A model generated the notes under the pieces. That model ran no database searches and was not told the DNA's origin. It saw only the letters and a program-made list of their open reading frames with translations. Positions 10,935 to 20,278 of a DNA stretch of 64,000 bases are shown here, in pieces; position 1 is the first letter of the stretch, and every line of letters begins with the position of its first letter. Position numbers and translations under genes: made by a program. Source of the stretch: Heterostelium multicystogenum (Eukaryota; Evosea; Eumycetozoa; Acytosteliales; Acytosteliaceae); assembly GCA_003667245.1 (NCBI GenBank), contig RCNN01000015.1, positions 124,001-188,000 of the forward strand, in the 5' to 3' direction.

Positions 10935-11140
10935 ATGAGTTAATTTATTTCAAACAAGACAAAATAAACTTGTATTCCGCACTATGGCGCTATTACTTTG
11001 CCACATTCTCATATCAGATAGCACCATTTTAGTTATATGTATTTTAGTTCCTCAAGATACAAAAAATTTGTTTTTTTTTTAATCATCCAGGTGAGATACA
11101 AAAATGTCTCCTCTTTCGTACACTCACAACTACACTTTTC

Positions 11141-11154
11141 AAATACCGCAGGCG
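11141..11154 (-). promoter_or_regulatory. tRNA 3'-flank element (CGCCTGCGGTATTT on minus)
   Basis: Copy of the conserved element, 21 nt beyond the 3' end of tRNA-Leu and in the same orientation as the tRNA. Flanking bases TTT before and GAA after also match the tRNA-Val copy. Confidence 0.6.
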
Positions 11155-11175
11155 AAACCAAAATTTCTAAAAGTT

Positions 11176-11257
11176 TACTAGAGGTGAGATTCGAACTCAC
11201 GAACCGAATGGATGAGATCTTAAGTCACACTGCTTTAACCAGCTTACATACTCTAGT
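11176..11257 (-). tRNA. tRNA-Leu (UAA)
   Basis: 82 nt, class II with a long variable arm. The acceptor ACTAGAG/CTCTAGT pairs perfectly. The anticodon loop CTTAAGA gives TAA (Leu), and the T arm is GTGAG TTCGAAT CTCAC. One anticodon-stem mismatch (TGTGA/TCTCA). The 3' element lies 21 nt downstream. Confidence 0.92.
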
Positions 11258-11458
11258 TTTTTATGTCCGAAATATTTTCTCTTTGCGACCTACGTAAGAC
11301 GAGCTCTCTATACAGCAATCTAATGGATATAGTACTACATCAAGTTCACTTCGATGGCAGAGACAGCTCCACAAGAATAATAACCATACTAGCCTTCCTG
11401 GACTGATTTGATCCTCAATTCTGGACCCTAAAAACAATTTATTTACAGGTAGATTAAA

Positions 11459-13667
11459 CTATTTCCAAAGATATTTATAAAAGAAATATTTGGTGTATGA
11501 AAAAACTGTTGAACCAGGTTGATTGGAGATAATCTTGAACACCGAGGATTCCATTTTATACCAAGAATCGACTTTAAAATGAGGAGCGATCAGATTTATC
11601 AGAAATAATCTATAATCTATATAAAATTTGGTAATCTTCAATTTCTGTTGGACTTTTTCGTTATCCATGAGACCAAGATAATAGTAGAATCTAAATACTC
11701 TGAAGTATTTCTTTTGGTATTTGTTGAGGTAGGATTGCTGAAGTATCCACTCCTTTGTGATGTTATGTGAGTTGAGCATTGCATATCTAGCCAGCTTGAA
11801 GTGACCATTGCCCAATGCATCATATATTCCTTTGTTGGTCCAACGCATGGTCATGTTGGATATGATATATTCAATGATTTCTCCATGTCCGTTAGCCAAA
11901 GCTTTGTCAATTCCTTCAGCAGTGCAACCTTCGCTGCGATTGGTATGTAAAAACCTGACAATTTCTAAATTTCCATTTTTCATAGCTTTGTTGATAGCCT
12001 TATGATCTAGATTTTGAATTCCATATTTGTGCAAGAATTGGACAATTTCCATATGATTATGACCAGCGGCAATTTCCATTGTTTTTTCAGACACTGGGAA
12101 TTTGTTGTTAATCAATTTGATCATCATGTCTAGGTTACCTTTACGGCATGCTATATCAACAGCTTCTGAAGTCTCTATATTCATTGATGAAATATGGTGG
12201 TCAAGGAGATAGTCTATCATTTCCTTCTGATATTTGTTTGAGAGACAAACATCAATTGTTCTATATTCAAAGCCGTCGTTTCTCACGGAGTCTAGGAATT
12301 TCAACATCTCCATATGACCATGGGCTGCAGCAGTTGTCAGGCACAGCTTGGAAAAATTATACAATGTATTTTCAGAGAGTACTCGTAAAATATCGACCCG
12401 TCCATTCGCTGCCATTTCACAGGTAATAGGGTCGAGCAGATCATAGTCTAAAATCAATGTATGTTTCATTGAAAACATATATTTTAGCACTTCTATATTA
12501 CCGTGTTGTAAAGCACTGATGAATATATCTTGAGTGTTTGCTTCATTGATGTATTCGACTAACTTAAAAAACAAATCGGTGTGGCCATGCTTCAGAGCAC
12601 TGCAAAGCGCTTCAAAAACATTCAATTTCCAGTTTGGTACCACATTATAAAGATATCCAAATAGCTCTGTATAGCCTCCATCTTGATAATTTCCAAAGTA
12701 TTTAACTATGTTGTTGATACTACTATTGGAAAATATCTGTTCTCTACCTTCTTGAACATATAGTGATTGGACATATCTCAACATCTCCAGACTGACTTGA
12801 GACGCAAAGTCAAGTGCATATATAAAGTCCTTATGCACTCTATATGAGAAAAAATCAATCTTTTTTGATTCAACCAGATATCTTAATACCTCTACATAGT
12901 CCTGAGCAATCAATGTTAAGAAGAAGTGATTTGTATACTGTGCTGGAGTCACCGACTGGACTATATACATCACAATCTCAGTGGAGATATACTTTGACTT
13001 TGGCCTACTATGATTTTGGTTGAGAACCGATAGCAAAATAGTGTTGGTTAACTTTTTCAAGTGTTTTGATAACGAGTTTGACAAGTGATAAATTGCCAGA
13101 GGCAGCAGCATTACCAAGCTCAAGGCTACAGTCTTCACTCATTTTGAAACCTGAATCCAGCAGATATTGGACAATCTTTTCATTACCGGCGCAGCAGGCA
13201 TCAACAATCGGTCTTTGAAGCAGATAGTGTTTCTCACAAGTCTTTCGATCGGACATCAATCTAAAGTAAGCTTGAGATTTCTCATAGACCAATGTAAACA
13301 GCTCGAAATCCGTACAGTTCTTTAGAAAAGTAGATAGCGACTTGAAATTGAAAAGCAATCTGTAGCTATCTAATCTTTCATCGTAGCACTCGAGACTGTA
13401 AGGTATTCCTTTCCAGATAGCATCATCACTCTCCAAGCTTTCAATGATATCGCAGTTGAAAACCAACCAGTGCCTCAAGAGATGGAATAACTTCCTCGAG
13501 CAAATGTAGTTGAACGTTAACTTGTGCCATTTCTTTACTTTGACTCCATATTGAACAACCAGATGTCTTCCAATTTGTGATATACACTTAAAGATGTAGT
13601 TTGAAAGAAATTTATTTCTAAATAAAATGTGTTTAAATATATTTTCTTCAATTCGAACATCCATCAT
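11459..13667 (-). CDS. Ankyrin-repeat protein (one frameshift)
   Basis: From ATG 13667, about 180 aa of unique sequence lead into ankyrin-like repeats that continue to the stop at 11459, roughly 735 aa in total. Repeats show the pattern A-x-x-x-G-[NH]-[ILM]-[ED]-[IML]-[LVM]-x-[FYL]-[LM], for example ALQHGNIEVLKYMFSMKHT, AAAHGHMEMLKFL, AIKNGNLEIVRFLHTN-like and ALANGHGEIIEYI units; at least ten are visible. This is the divergent ankyrin type expanded in dictyostelids (DUF3447-like), probably a protein-binding surface; the function is unknown. The reading frame changes between about 13138 and 13008, most simply at the AAAAA run in CTTGAAAAAGTTAACC, where both frames are coding-like. I treat it as one gene with a sequencing indel; a true frameshift mutation is the alternative. 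Confidence 0.85.
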
Positions 13668-13840
13668 TCATACATTGTCCAAGGATAAAATAGTTTCCTT
13701 AAAACTTGCAAATTAACTTTTTTTTTATTCTTTAAGAGACATCCTCCTTCCAACAAGAATATATCACTTAAGATTACTATTAGGAGAAATGGTTGTCGAC
13801 ATGTTTTAAATGTGACAATTAATAATAATCAAATTTATCT

Positions 13841-13867
13841 TTATATATATATATATATATATATATA
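13841..13867. repeat. (TA)n microsatellite
   Basis: Uninterrupted TA dinucleotide run about 28 bp upstream of tRNA-Cys, within the 5' flank. Confidence 0.9.
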
Positions 13868-13895
13868 GGAAAATTTTATCTTCACCCTTAAAAAT

Positions 13896-13967
13896 GGTGA
13901 CATAGCTCAGTGGTAGAGTAGAGGACTGCAAATCCTTTGGTCGAGAGTTCAATCCTCTCTGTTACCT
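13896..13967 (+). tRNA. tRNA-Cys (GCA)
   Basis: 72 nt. The acceptor GGTGACA/TGTTACC pairs with one G-U. The D arm contains AGCTCAGTGGTAGAG, the anticodon loop CTGCAAA gives GCA (Cys), and the T arm is GAGAG TTCAATC CTCTC. Discriminator T. An LTR retrotransposon is inserted 66 bp beyond the 3' end. Confidence 0.93.
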
Positions 13968-13986
13968 TTATCAAACAAAAGAATTA

Positions 13987-14000
13987 CGCATGCGGTATTT
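13987..14000 (+). promoter_or_regulatory. tRNA 3'-flank element (CGCATGCGGTATTT)
   Basis: Conserved element 19 nt downstream of tRNA-Cys, identical in its first 14 bases to the copy after tRNA-Val although the surrounding sequence differs. Confidence 0.6.
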
Positions 14001-14033
14001 AATGATTTTAAATTAGTGGGTTTTCCTGCTGTT

Positions 14034-14332
14034 TTAATAAATAATAGGTTGATCAGACCTATGGTTATTAAAAGATATTAACTCAAACTAAACTCTGAAT
14101 AGAGAACCTTAATCAAATTAAATAATATACTTAGTTAGTTTCTCTATTTGTAGTAAATTATTAATCTTTATTTTTAATTACCTTAATCAAATTAAATAAT
14201 ATACTTAGTTAGTTTCTCTATTTGTAGTAAATTATTAATCTGATTAAGATTCTTTCGGTTTTTCCTTTTAAGGTGTTTTTTTCGTAAAATTGATATTTTT
14301 ATAAATTATTGTAAAATTGTGTTGTTGTTACA
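14034..14332 (-). repeat. 3' LTR with internal tandem duplication
   Basis: Left LTR. Contains two identical 62-bp copies (14106-14167 and 14180-14241) separated by 12 bp of AT-rich spacer. The same pair occurs in the right LTR (19568-19629 and 19642-19703), so the duplication predates insertion. Confidence 0.9.
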
Positions 14333-14425
14333 TATCCCCTCCATGATTTGAGCTAGTTGAAGAAGAGGAATATGCAGTTGTTGAGATTAAAGTATAGTTG
14401 AGTTGAGGTTGAGATAAGATGACTG

Positions 14426-17400
14426 TTACTTTTTTTTGTTGAAAGCTTCGATCATCGTAGGTATGTGTTGGATAAGGATGTTTTCGTTGATCCATTTGTT
14501 GTGGTCGTCGCTGATAGTGTCGAACTTGACCAGATATTCGGTTGTGGAACCGGTACCGCGACCAGAGATTCTTTTCTTGAGAATGGCCACGACGTCTAGG
14601 ATGTGGGTATTGGTAGGATCACCAATGTAAGGCTTCATGTCATCCACATGAACGGTACGGTCCGTTGTTCTTTTATTCTGAAGTCGAACAACATAGTTCA
14701 AATCAGTAAGCTTCTTAACAACACTGAACGGTCCACCCCATGCTTGAGTAAGTTTACGATCGTTCTCCTCGCCGGATTTGTGCGTGTTGAGCCTGGATCT
14801 TCTGATTAGGACCAAGTCGTTAATCTTATATGTGTTGAAGTTCTTAACAACTTTGTCGTGATTCTTGGCCTGTCGGATCTGACCATCAAGAGCATTGGTC
14901 TTGGCCTCGAGTCTGTAAATGTCTTGACATTCCTTGTAATTAGATAAACCAAATGTACCTGCATTCCATGGTAGTTTGATTTCGTAACCGAGCAATAATT
15001 GATTAGGTGTGAATTGAGTTGTAGCGTTGACGTTGTTGTTGATACACATTTCGACGAAACTAATGTCTTCCGCCCATGAGCGCTTCCTGTCTGTCCACTT
15101 TCTGATATGTTCCAAAATCGATCTGTTGAACCTTTCAGTCTGCCCATCTGCTTGTGCACGACCTGGTTGTGTCATGCATAGTTGAGATCCCATTTCTTTC
15201 ATAGCAGTAGTCCACAAATCTGAAGTGAATTTCGAATCGCGATCGCAAACAATTGTTGACGGTGCACCATATTTCGCTACAATGTTTCTAACGAACCAAT
15301 GACCAAGCTGCTGAGCTGTAACGTCCTTGGTACAAGGGAATAATCTGACAGATTTAGTGAATCTGTCAACAACCACAAATAGGTTGTCTTCACCGGTTTC
15401 AGCCGGCGGTAGAGCTAACAGGTCCATAGATATATCTTTGAACGGCCTGTCTGGAAGTGGTAGTGACGCGAGGAAACCTTCTTTGATCTTCTTGATAGAT
15501 GACCTCTGACACAAAGGACACTTCTTGATATAGTTGGTGATGGTTGCTGTCATCTGAGGCCACACGTATGATTTTGACAACTTGGCAGCCATCCTAGCGT
15601 AGGCCACATGTCCACTATACAACGATGAGTGTGCTTCCGCTATGATAGATTCGATTGAGGAGCTGTCCAGAACCACCAACCTGAGGTTTTCGCCATCGAT
15701 CCAGTAGTGTAGATCGTTGACAACTGTTGCATCCACCCTTCTTTTGAACGTATCGAACCAATCCCTGGTGGATCTGGGAAGGTCTTCTGATGTATATGAG
15801 CTTTTGATATCCTTGATAAGATTAGAGTCCCAAGGCGATTCGAACTCTGGAGCTCTGGATAGATAATCTGCGACCACGTTCGTAGAACCAGGAATATAAA
15901 CAATCTGGAAATTAAACCTAGATAGGATCTCACTCCATCTATTAAGCCTAGGATTATCCAGATCGGACTGAGAATCGTAAATTAGATTCTTGTGGTCCGT
16001 GTGCAGTACGAACGGTCGATCTTTGAGCATATAACCATATCTAGTGACGGCATGAATGACCGCCAGTAACTCCCTGTCTCTGGCACTGTAGTTTCTTTGT
16101 GCTGAGTCAAACTTTCTAGAATCGAATATGACTGGACGTAAGTTGTCGTTGTCGTCGTGCTGGGCGATCATCAAACCAGAACCAACATCTGAGGCATCCG
16201 TATACACATGGAACGTCTTCTTATAGTTGGGTGACATCAAGCATCTAGAGGAGCAAAGTTCAGCTTTGATGTCGTTGAAGTCTGCAACCTCCTGATCAGT
16301 GAGATTGAGCTTCTTGTTTTTAGAAGATATCGTGTTTGTGAGTCGCGCAAGTTGTTCGCCTTTACGATCTAAATATCTCCTGTAATGATTGACAGCACCA
16401 ATGAATGATCTCATTTCTTTAACAGTGGTGGGAACAGTTCTGTTTAGAATACCTTGTACAGTGTTGTACAAAGGCTTTATACCATTGTCGGATAACATAT
16501 GACCAGCGTAGGAAACAGACGTCTTGAACAAGTGACATTTAGATTTAGCAATGTAGACGTCGTTTTTATCGAGTAGGTCGAGTACTGCTTTGACGTGTTG
16601 TTCATGTTCGGCAACTGACTTAGAGAAGATGAGAATGTCATCAACATAAACTCTGACGAATCCTTTTCTCACGAGAGGATCGAGTATGTGCTGCAGCCAT
16701 CTGTTGAAGTAAGCAGGGCTGTTCTTTAAGCCAAAACAAGGTCTAGTGAACATATAGAGTTTTCCATTAGCCGAGAATGCTGTGTACCTTCTAGACGCCT
16801 TATTAAGAAGCATTTGATAAAAGCCGCTCTTGGCGTCGATGACGGAGAAAACCTTGGCTCCGCTTATAGATTCAATGATGTCATCGAGTCTTTCCATAGG
16901 ATACACATAATCGAGAGTGAGTGAATTAAGATGTTTGAAATCAATAACCATCCTCTCTTTAGACGTGCCTTTGTTGGCGAAAAATGGCGGTGAACAGAAT
17001 TCAGTATTAGGTGGAGCTTCTTCCACCACGCCTATATCCAAGAGCTTGGCAACCTCCGCTGAAATCTTAGCTTCGAGTTCAGGTGATCTTCTCCCGTGTT
17101 TGATATTAAAAGATTTCGCATTCTCTTTGAGGATGATATCCATATTGAACTTCTTCCTGTCCGGAGAGTGGTTGTCTGGCAGCTTGTCCACGATGATTCT
17201 CTTATAAAGTTCGAGAATAGCGACTGCCATACGTTCGAGCTCTGGATCTGATGATGAGAAGAAAGGTTCGTCGTCTTCGTACACTTCATCATCAGGTACA
17301 CTACGATCCTCCGTAAGATCCACGTTGTCGTGCGTGTGATCGTCCACCGGAACACTATCATTTGTGTTATCGACATCCGGGACGGAATCGTGTGTAACCT

Positions 17401-18349
17401 CGACCTCGGGCGTCGTAACCTGAGGTGGGTCTTCGGAGACTACTGTATCAAGTGACTCCGGCGGATCTTTATCATTGTTGACGATTTCTGAGGCTGTATT
17501 AAGATCAGGTTTTACAGCTGCGTCGACCTTCGCTGGTGGAGTAGGCGCAGACGCTACCGCCACCACAGACCTCGGATTAACTTTCGTCAAATCGTGCTTG
17601 GTAAAGTTCCTAAGTACCAGTGTTCTAGGTGCTCCTTTAGAGACAGAAATGACCGGTAACTTGGCAAAAGCTAGCTTCTTCTTTTGCCCATCTAGCCAAA
17701 CTGGAATTGCTAGATGCGGCACCTCATCAAAGAGGTGTGCTATGGGACCCATTAAACCGAAGAGGTTATTTCCGATAATGATCCCATGGTTGTTCTTCAC
17801 CACGAACATTTTGGAGTTGATCGTGATGGGATAGTTAATATTATCAATGGTACCAGGCATGGTCACCTTAACATTGGTGTAGGAGTTGGCGTAGAAACCC
17901 TGCACCTGCGCGATAGGCTTAAGATACTCTCGGCATGGAGATTCGGATAAGCCTAATAGTGGTAGTAGAGACGGATCGATAAGTGAGGCTTGGGAGCCCA
18001 AATCGATCATGGCTTTTTCCTCGCGACCACCGATGACTACCTTCATGTAGTGGCCAGAGGACTTCCAGACAAGTCCATTAACTTGTACTGGGTTTTTCTC
18101 CCTTCTTGGGATATTGTTGTCTATTCCTGAAGCTAGACTGTTTATCTGAGGAGGAGGATTCGTGCTTCCTATCGCCTTCTGCTTTCTTATCGGTTTCCGG
18201 CTTCTTTTCCTCGACTTTTCTTTCTTCACGAAAAAAGGTGGAACTTCTCTTCTTATGAGTGGGCTTGGTGTCCTGCCTTTGCTTATCGACTTCGAATTGG
18301 CTTGAGTGAGCCTCGGCTCGACCCTTGAGGTAGGCTTCCCAAAGACCAA
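14426..18349 (-). CDS. Retrotransposon Pol polyprotein (PR-RT-RH-IN-chromodomain)
   Basis: About 1307 codons open, with no ATG at the upstream end (the first codon of the open frame is TTG), and overlapping the 3' end of gag by 272 nt in the +1 frame. Expression as a Gag-Pol fusion by +1 frameshifting is therefore likely. Domains: retropepsin motif AMIDLGSQASLID near residue 116, with DLG instead of the usual D[ST]G; reverse transcriptase with YVDD near 566; RNase H with TDAS and DHKNL; integrase with the HHCC finger (GH...CPLCQ) near 880-930 and DDE core (SMDLL, CDRDSKF, QADGQTERFNR); and a C-terminal chromodomain (EYLVKFDTISDDHNKWINE) near 1260-1290. Chromodomains direct integration in chromoviruses. 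No stop codons interrupt it. Confidence 0.93.
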   Translation of the reverse strand: MVFGKPTSRVEPRLTQANSKSISKGRTPSPLIRREVPPFFVKKEKSRKRSRKPIRKQKAIGSTNPPPQINSLASGIDNNIPRREKNPVQVNGLVWKSSGHYMKVVIGGREEKAMIDLGSQASLIDPSLLPLLGLSESPCREYLKPIAQVQGFYANSYTNVKVTMPGTIDNINYPITINSKMFVVKNNHGIIIGNNLFGLMGPIAHLFDEVPHLAIPVWLDGQKKKLAFAKLPVISVSKGAPRTLVLRNFTKHDLTKVNPRSVVAVASAPTPPAKVDAAVKPDLNTASEIVNNDKDPPESLDTVVSEDPPQVTTPEVEVTHDSVPDVDNTNDSVPVDDHTHDNVDLTEDRSVPDDEVYEDDEPFFSSSDPELERMAVAILELYKRIIVDKLPDNHSPDRKKFNMDIILKENAKSFNIKHGRRSPELEAKISAEVAKLLDIGVVEEAPPNTEFCSPPFFANKGTSKERMVIDFKHLNSLTLDYVYPMERLDDIIESISGAKVFSVIDAKSGFYQMLLNKASRRYTAFSANGKLYMFTRPCFGLKNSPAYFNRWLQHILDPLVRKGFVRVYVDDILIFSKSVAEHEQHVKAVLDLLDKNDVYIAKSKCHLFKTSVSYAGHMLSDNGIKPLYNTVQGILNRTVPTTVKEMRSFIGAVNHYRRYLDRKGEQLARLTNTISSKNKKLNLTDQEVADFNDIKAELCSSRCLMSPNYKKTFHVYTDASDVGSGLMIAQHDDNDNLRPVIFDSRKFDSAQRNYSARDRELLAVIHAVTRYGYMLKDRPFVLHTDHKNLIYDSQSDLDNPRLNRWSEILSRFNFQIVYIPGSTNVVADYLSRAPEFESPWDSNLIKDIKSSYTSEDLPRSTRDWFDTFKRRVDATVVNDLHYWIDGENLRLVVLDSSSIESIIAEAHSSLYSGHVAYARMAAKLSKSYVWPQMTATITNYIKKCPLCQRSSIKKIKEGFLASLPLPDRPFKDISMDLLALPPAETGEDNLFVVVDRFTKSVRLFPCTKDVTAQQLGHWFVRNIVAKYGAPSTIVCDRDSKFTSDLWTTAMKEMGSQLCMTQPGRAQADGQTERFNRSILEHIRKWTDRKRSWAEDISFVEMCINNNVNATTQFTPNQLLLGYEIKLPWNAGTFGLSNYKECQDIYRLEAKTNALDGQIRQAKNHDKVVKNFNTYKINDLVLIRRSRLNTHKSGEENDRKLTQAWGGPFSVVKKLTDLNYVVRLQNKRTTDRTVHVDDMKPYIGDPTNTHILDVVAILKKRISGRGTGSTTEYLVKFDTISDDHNKWINENILIQHIPTMIEAFNKKK

Positions 18350-19349
18350 GGTGTCTGGTAGCTAGTTTGACACCATTGACGGAAAACGACTGGAGAGTAG
18401 CATCGCCAACGTAGTTAGCGTCTTTGAACGCGTTGATAATGAACAGCTTACCAGGGATGGTAATAGCTGCGGCCAGAGCTTCCAGAAGCTTAATATCGGG
18501 GACATCGGTTCTGTGATACTCTGTAATTAGTTCCATGAGTTCCATGTAGTTTCCAAAATCGTTGTTGAGTTTAAAAGACCTAATTTGGCTGTCCAGATAT
18601 GCTAACATGATTGTCCTGTTATGGAACTTATCAACCATCCAGTTCAAGAATGAATCCCATGATTGAGTGCATTTCTTGCGTTGAGCGTCGTCTAGCAAAC
18701 TGAAGCTGGTTTGAATCTGACTGATATGTTGGACGATGTTTTGTATTACCGCTCTAACTCTTTCAGAGGGTTGATTGCCATCCAGAGAAGCAACGAACGT
18801 TAAGTAGGATTTGAATGTCGCCGTTGATTTCTTGTTGATATCGTTGAAACACTTTCGGAAGGCTTTGATTTCAGGTTCTGTGACCTTGGCTACCTTTTGT
18901 TCTTGTAGAGCCGACAAAGATAATGCTTCGTTCGCTCTTTGATTCGAAGACGATTGAACTAACGAATCATCATCTTGTTGATGAAATTCTACAGGAACTG
19001 AAGATCGTGATGAGGTATTCATTGGTCCCTCTACGGTTTTCTCAGCTTGTTTAATACGATGTTTCAACTCGTTAATTAGCATGTTTTGTGTCTCGACGTG
19101 TTGATTTCTATGCTCCAACTCTTTTACTGCTGTTGCTGTTGTCTTTCTTGCATCTTCCAGATCAGTATTCAGATTGTTGACCAAGGTCTCGACAAATGTA
19201 AGTAGATCTCTTACTGCGCTCGCTGTGTAGAAATCCCTCTTGAGTGGTGAGCCCTCCATAACCATATTATGACACTCAGTATACGAAAGCCCCTTAGCAA
19301 CAGTCGGAGTTGACTTTTCCACTGTGGTATTTGCTTGTTCGTCTGTCAT
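18078..19349 (-). CDS. Retrotransposon Gag
   Basis: 423 aa from ATG 19349, the first frame after the 5' LTR. It has a coiled-coil-prone N-terminal third (about residues 45-100), a helical capsid-like middle (about 150-340) and a Lys/Arg/Ser-rich basic C-terminus that could bind RNA. I see no CCHC zinc knuckle, unlike the second element in this window. It is called Gag by position and gross features, not by a sequence motif. Confidence 0.75.
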   Translation of the reverse strand: MTDEQANTTVEKSTPTVAKGLSYTECHNMVMEGSPLKRDFYTASAVRDLLTFVETLVNNLNTDLEDARKTTATAVKELEHRNQHVETQNMLINELKHRIKQAEKTVEGPMNTSSRSSVPVEFHQQDDDSLVQSSSNQRANEALSLSALQEQKVAKVTEPEIKAFRKCFNDINKKSTATFKSYLTFVASLDGNQPSERVRAVIQNIVQHISQIQTSFSLLDDAQRKKCTQSWDSFLNWMVDKFHNRTIMLAYLDSQIRSFKLNNDFGNYMELMELITEYHRTDVPDIKLLEALAAAITIPGKLFIINAFKDANYVGDATLQSFSVNGVKLATRHLGLWEAYLKGRAEAHSSQFEVDKQRQDTKPTHKKRSSTFFREERKVEEKKPETDKKAEGDRKHESSSSDKQSSFRNRQQYPKKGEKPSTS

Positions 19350-19439
19350 TTGATATAGATAAGTATTATAGCTAAATAGAAATATAATAATAATAATGAT
19401 AATTGTGTGTAGATATGTATATATATATTATAGATGTCT

Positions 19440-19470
19440 AATTACCTCCCCGGGGAGTTTGAGGTATTAG
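19440..19470. other. Hairpin/palindrome in retrotransposon leader
   Basis: Perfect 12-bp palindrome CTCCCCGGGGAG (19446-19457), nested in a wider inverted repeat TACCTC...GAGGTA (19443-19448 and 19461-19466). It lies 26-53 nt from the LTR edge in the leader, in otherwise AT-rich DNA. Possible priming or packaging structure; the role is inferred. Confidence 0.5.
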
Positions 19471-19495
19471 ATATAAAAAAAAGAACTAAAAAAGT

Positions 19496-19792
19496 TTAAT
19501 AAATAATAGGTTGATCAGACCTATTGTTATTAAAAGATATTAACTCAAACTAAACTCTGAATAGAGAACCTTAATCAAATTAAATAATATACTTAGTTAG
19601 TTTCTCTATTTGTAGTAAATTATTAATCTTTATTTTTAATTACCTTAATCAAATTAAATAATATACTTAGTTAGTTTCTCTATTTGTAGTAAATTATTAA
19701 TCTGATTAAGATTCTTTCGGTTTTTCCTTTTAAGGTGTTTTTTCGTAAAATTGATATTTTATAAATTATTGTAAAATTGTGTTGTTGTTACA
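19496..19792 (-). repeat. 5' LTR
   Basis: Right LTR, 297 bp, almost identical to the left LTR. As the 5' LTR of a minus-strand element it should hold the promoter. The sequence immediately after it (minus strand, from 19495) is T-rich and does not look like a standard primer-binding site. Confidence 0.9.
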
Positions 19793-19883
19793 CTGTTAGG
19801 AGATCTACTTATTTTTTTAATCCCATATGCATCATTCAAAGAAGACCTTTTCTTACATTATTTCATTCTTCAAAAATAAAAAA

Positions 19884-19927
19884 ACTAGAGTATGTAGCTG
19901 GTTAAAGCAGTGTGACTTTAGATCTCA
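19884..19927 (+). pseudogene. Truncated tRNA-Leu (5' half only)
   Basis: Starts ACTAGAG and matches the first 45 nt of the tRNA-Leu at 11176-11257 except for one missing A in the D arm and A-to-T in the anticodon loop (CTTTAGA). After the anticodon stem the similarity ends, and no T arm or B box follows, so it cannot make tRNA. It lies 87 bp beyond the retrotransposon target duplication. Confidence 0.85.
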
Positions 19928-20278
19928 AAAGTATGGATAGTGAGTAAAGCTGTGATAGTATTACCTAGTGAGGTAATTAAAACTAGATACTTGATACCAA
20001 TAGTAAAAACAACAGCAATAGTAATAGTAATAGCAACATCAATAACAGCAACACAACAGTAAGTAAACAATAACAACTGCAATAACAATACTTCCCAAAA
20101 AGAATCAAATTCCTTCAAATTTTGTTTTTTGAAAAATGTGCAACATTCAAAAAACCAGCAAGGCCAAACACACATCTAATTTTTGTTTATCGCCCTTCAA
20201 ATATTTAAGCTGTATCAAAAAAATTATCAATTATCTACTTTTAAAATTTATTATTGTGTAGTTGTTTTATTATTCAAA
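19928..20278. other. Intergenic, AT-rich
   Basis: Contains AACAGCAATAGTAATAG-type triplet-rich sequence and the upstream region of the first Arf-like copy. No supported gene. Confidence 0.5.

Larger units (their letters stand above)
14034..19792 (-). mobile_element. Complete Ty3/gypsy chromovirus-type LTR retrotransposon
   Basis: 5759 bp with two LTRs of 299 and 297 bp that differ by one substitution and two homopolymer lengths, so the insertion is recent. The element reads on the minus strand: 5' LTR 19792-19496, leader, gag, pol, polypurine tract near 14333-14345, 3' LTR 14332-14034. LTRs start TGTAAC on the minus strand. The 5-bp target duplication CTGTT lies at 14029-14033 and 19793-19797. 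Pol order is protease, RT, RNase H, integrase, chromodomain. It sits 66 bp 3' of tRNA-Cys, as known for dictyostelid Skipper/DGLT elements that target tRNA genes. It is likely intact, provided the gag-pol frameshift is used. Confidence 0.92.

Noticed and set aside
11037..11297. Plus-strand 86-codon frame
   Set aside because: It runs antisense across tRNA-Leu and its 3' element.
19884..19927. Possible suppressor tRNA reading UAA (anticodon TTA)
   Set aside because: Only the 5' half exists; there is no T arm or acceptor 3' strand.
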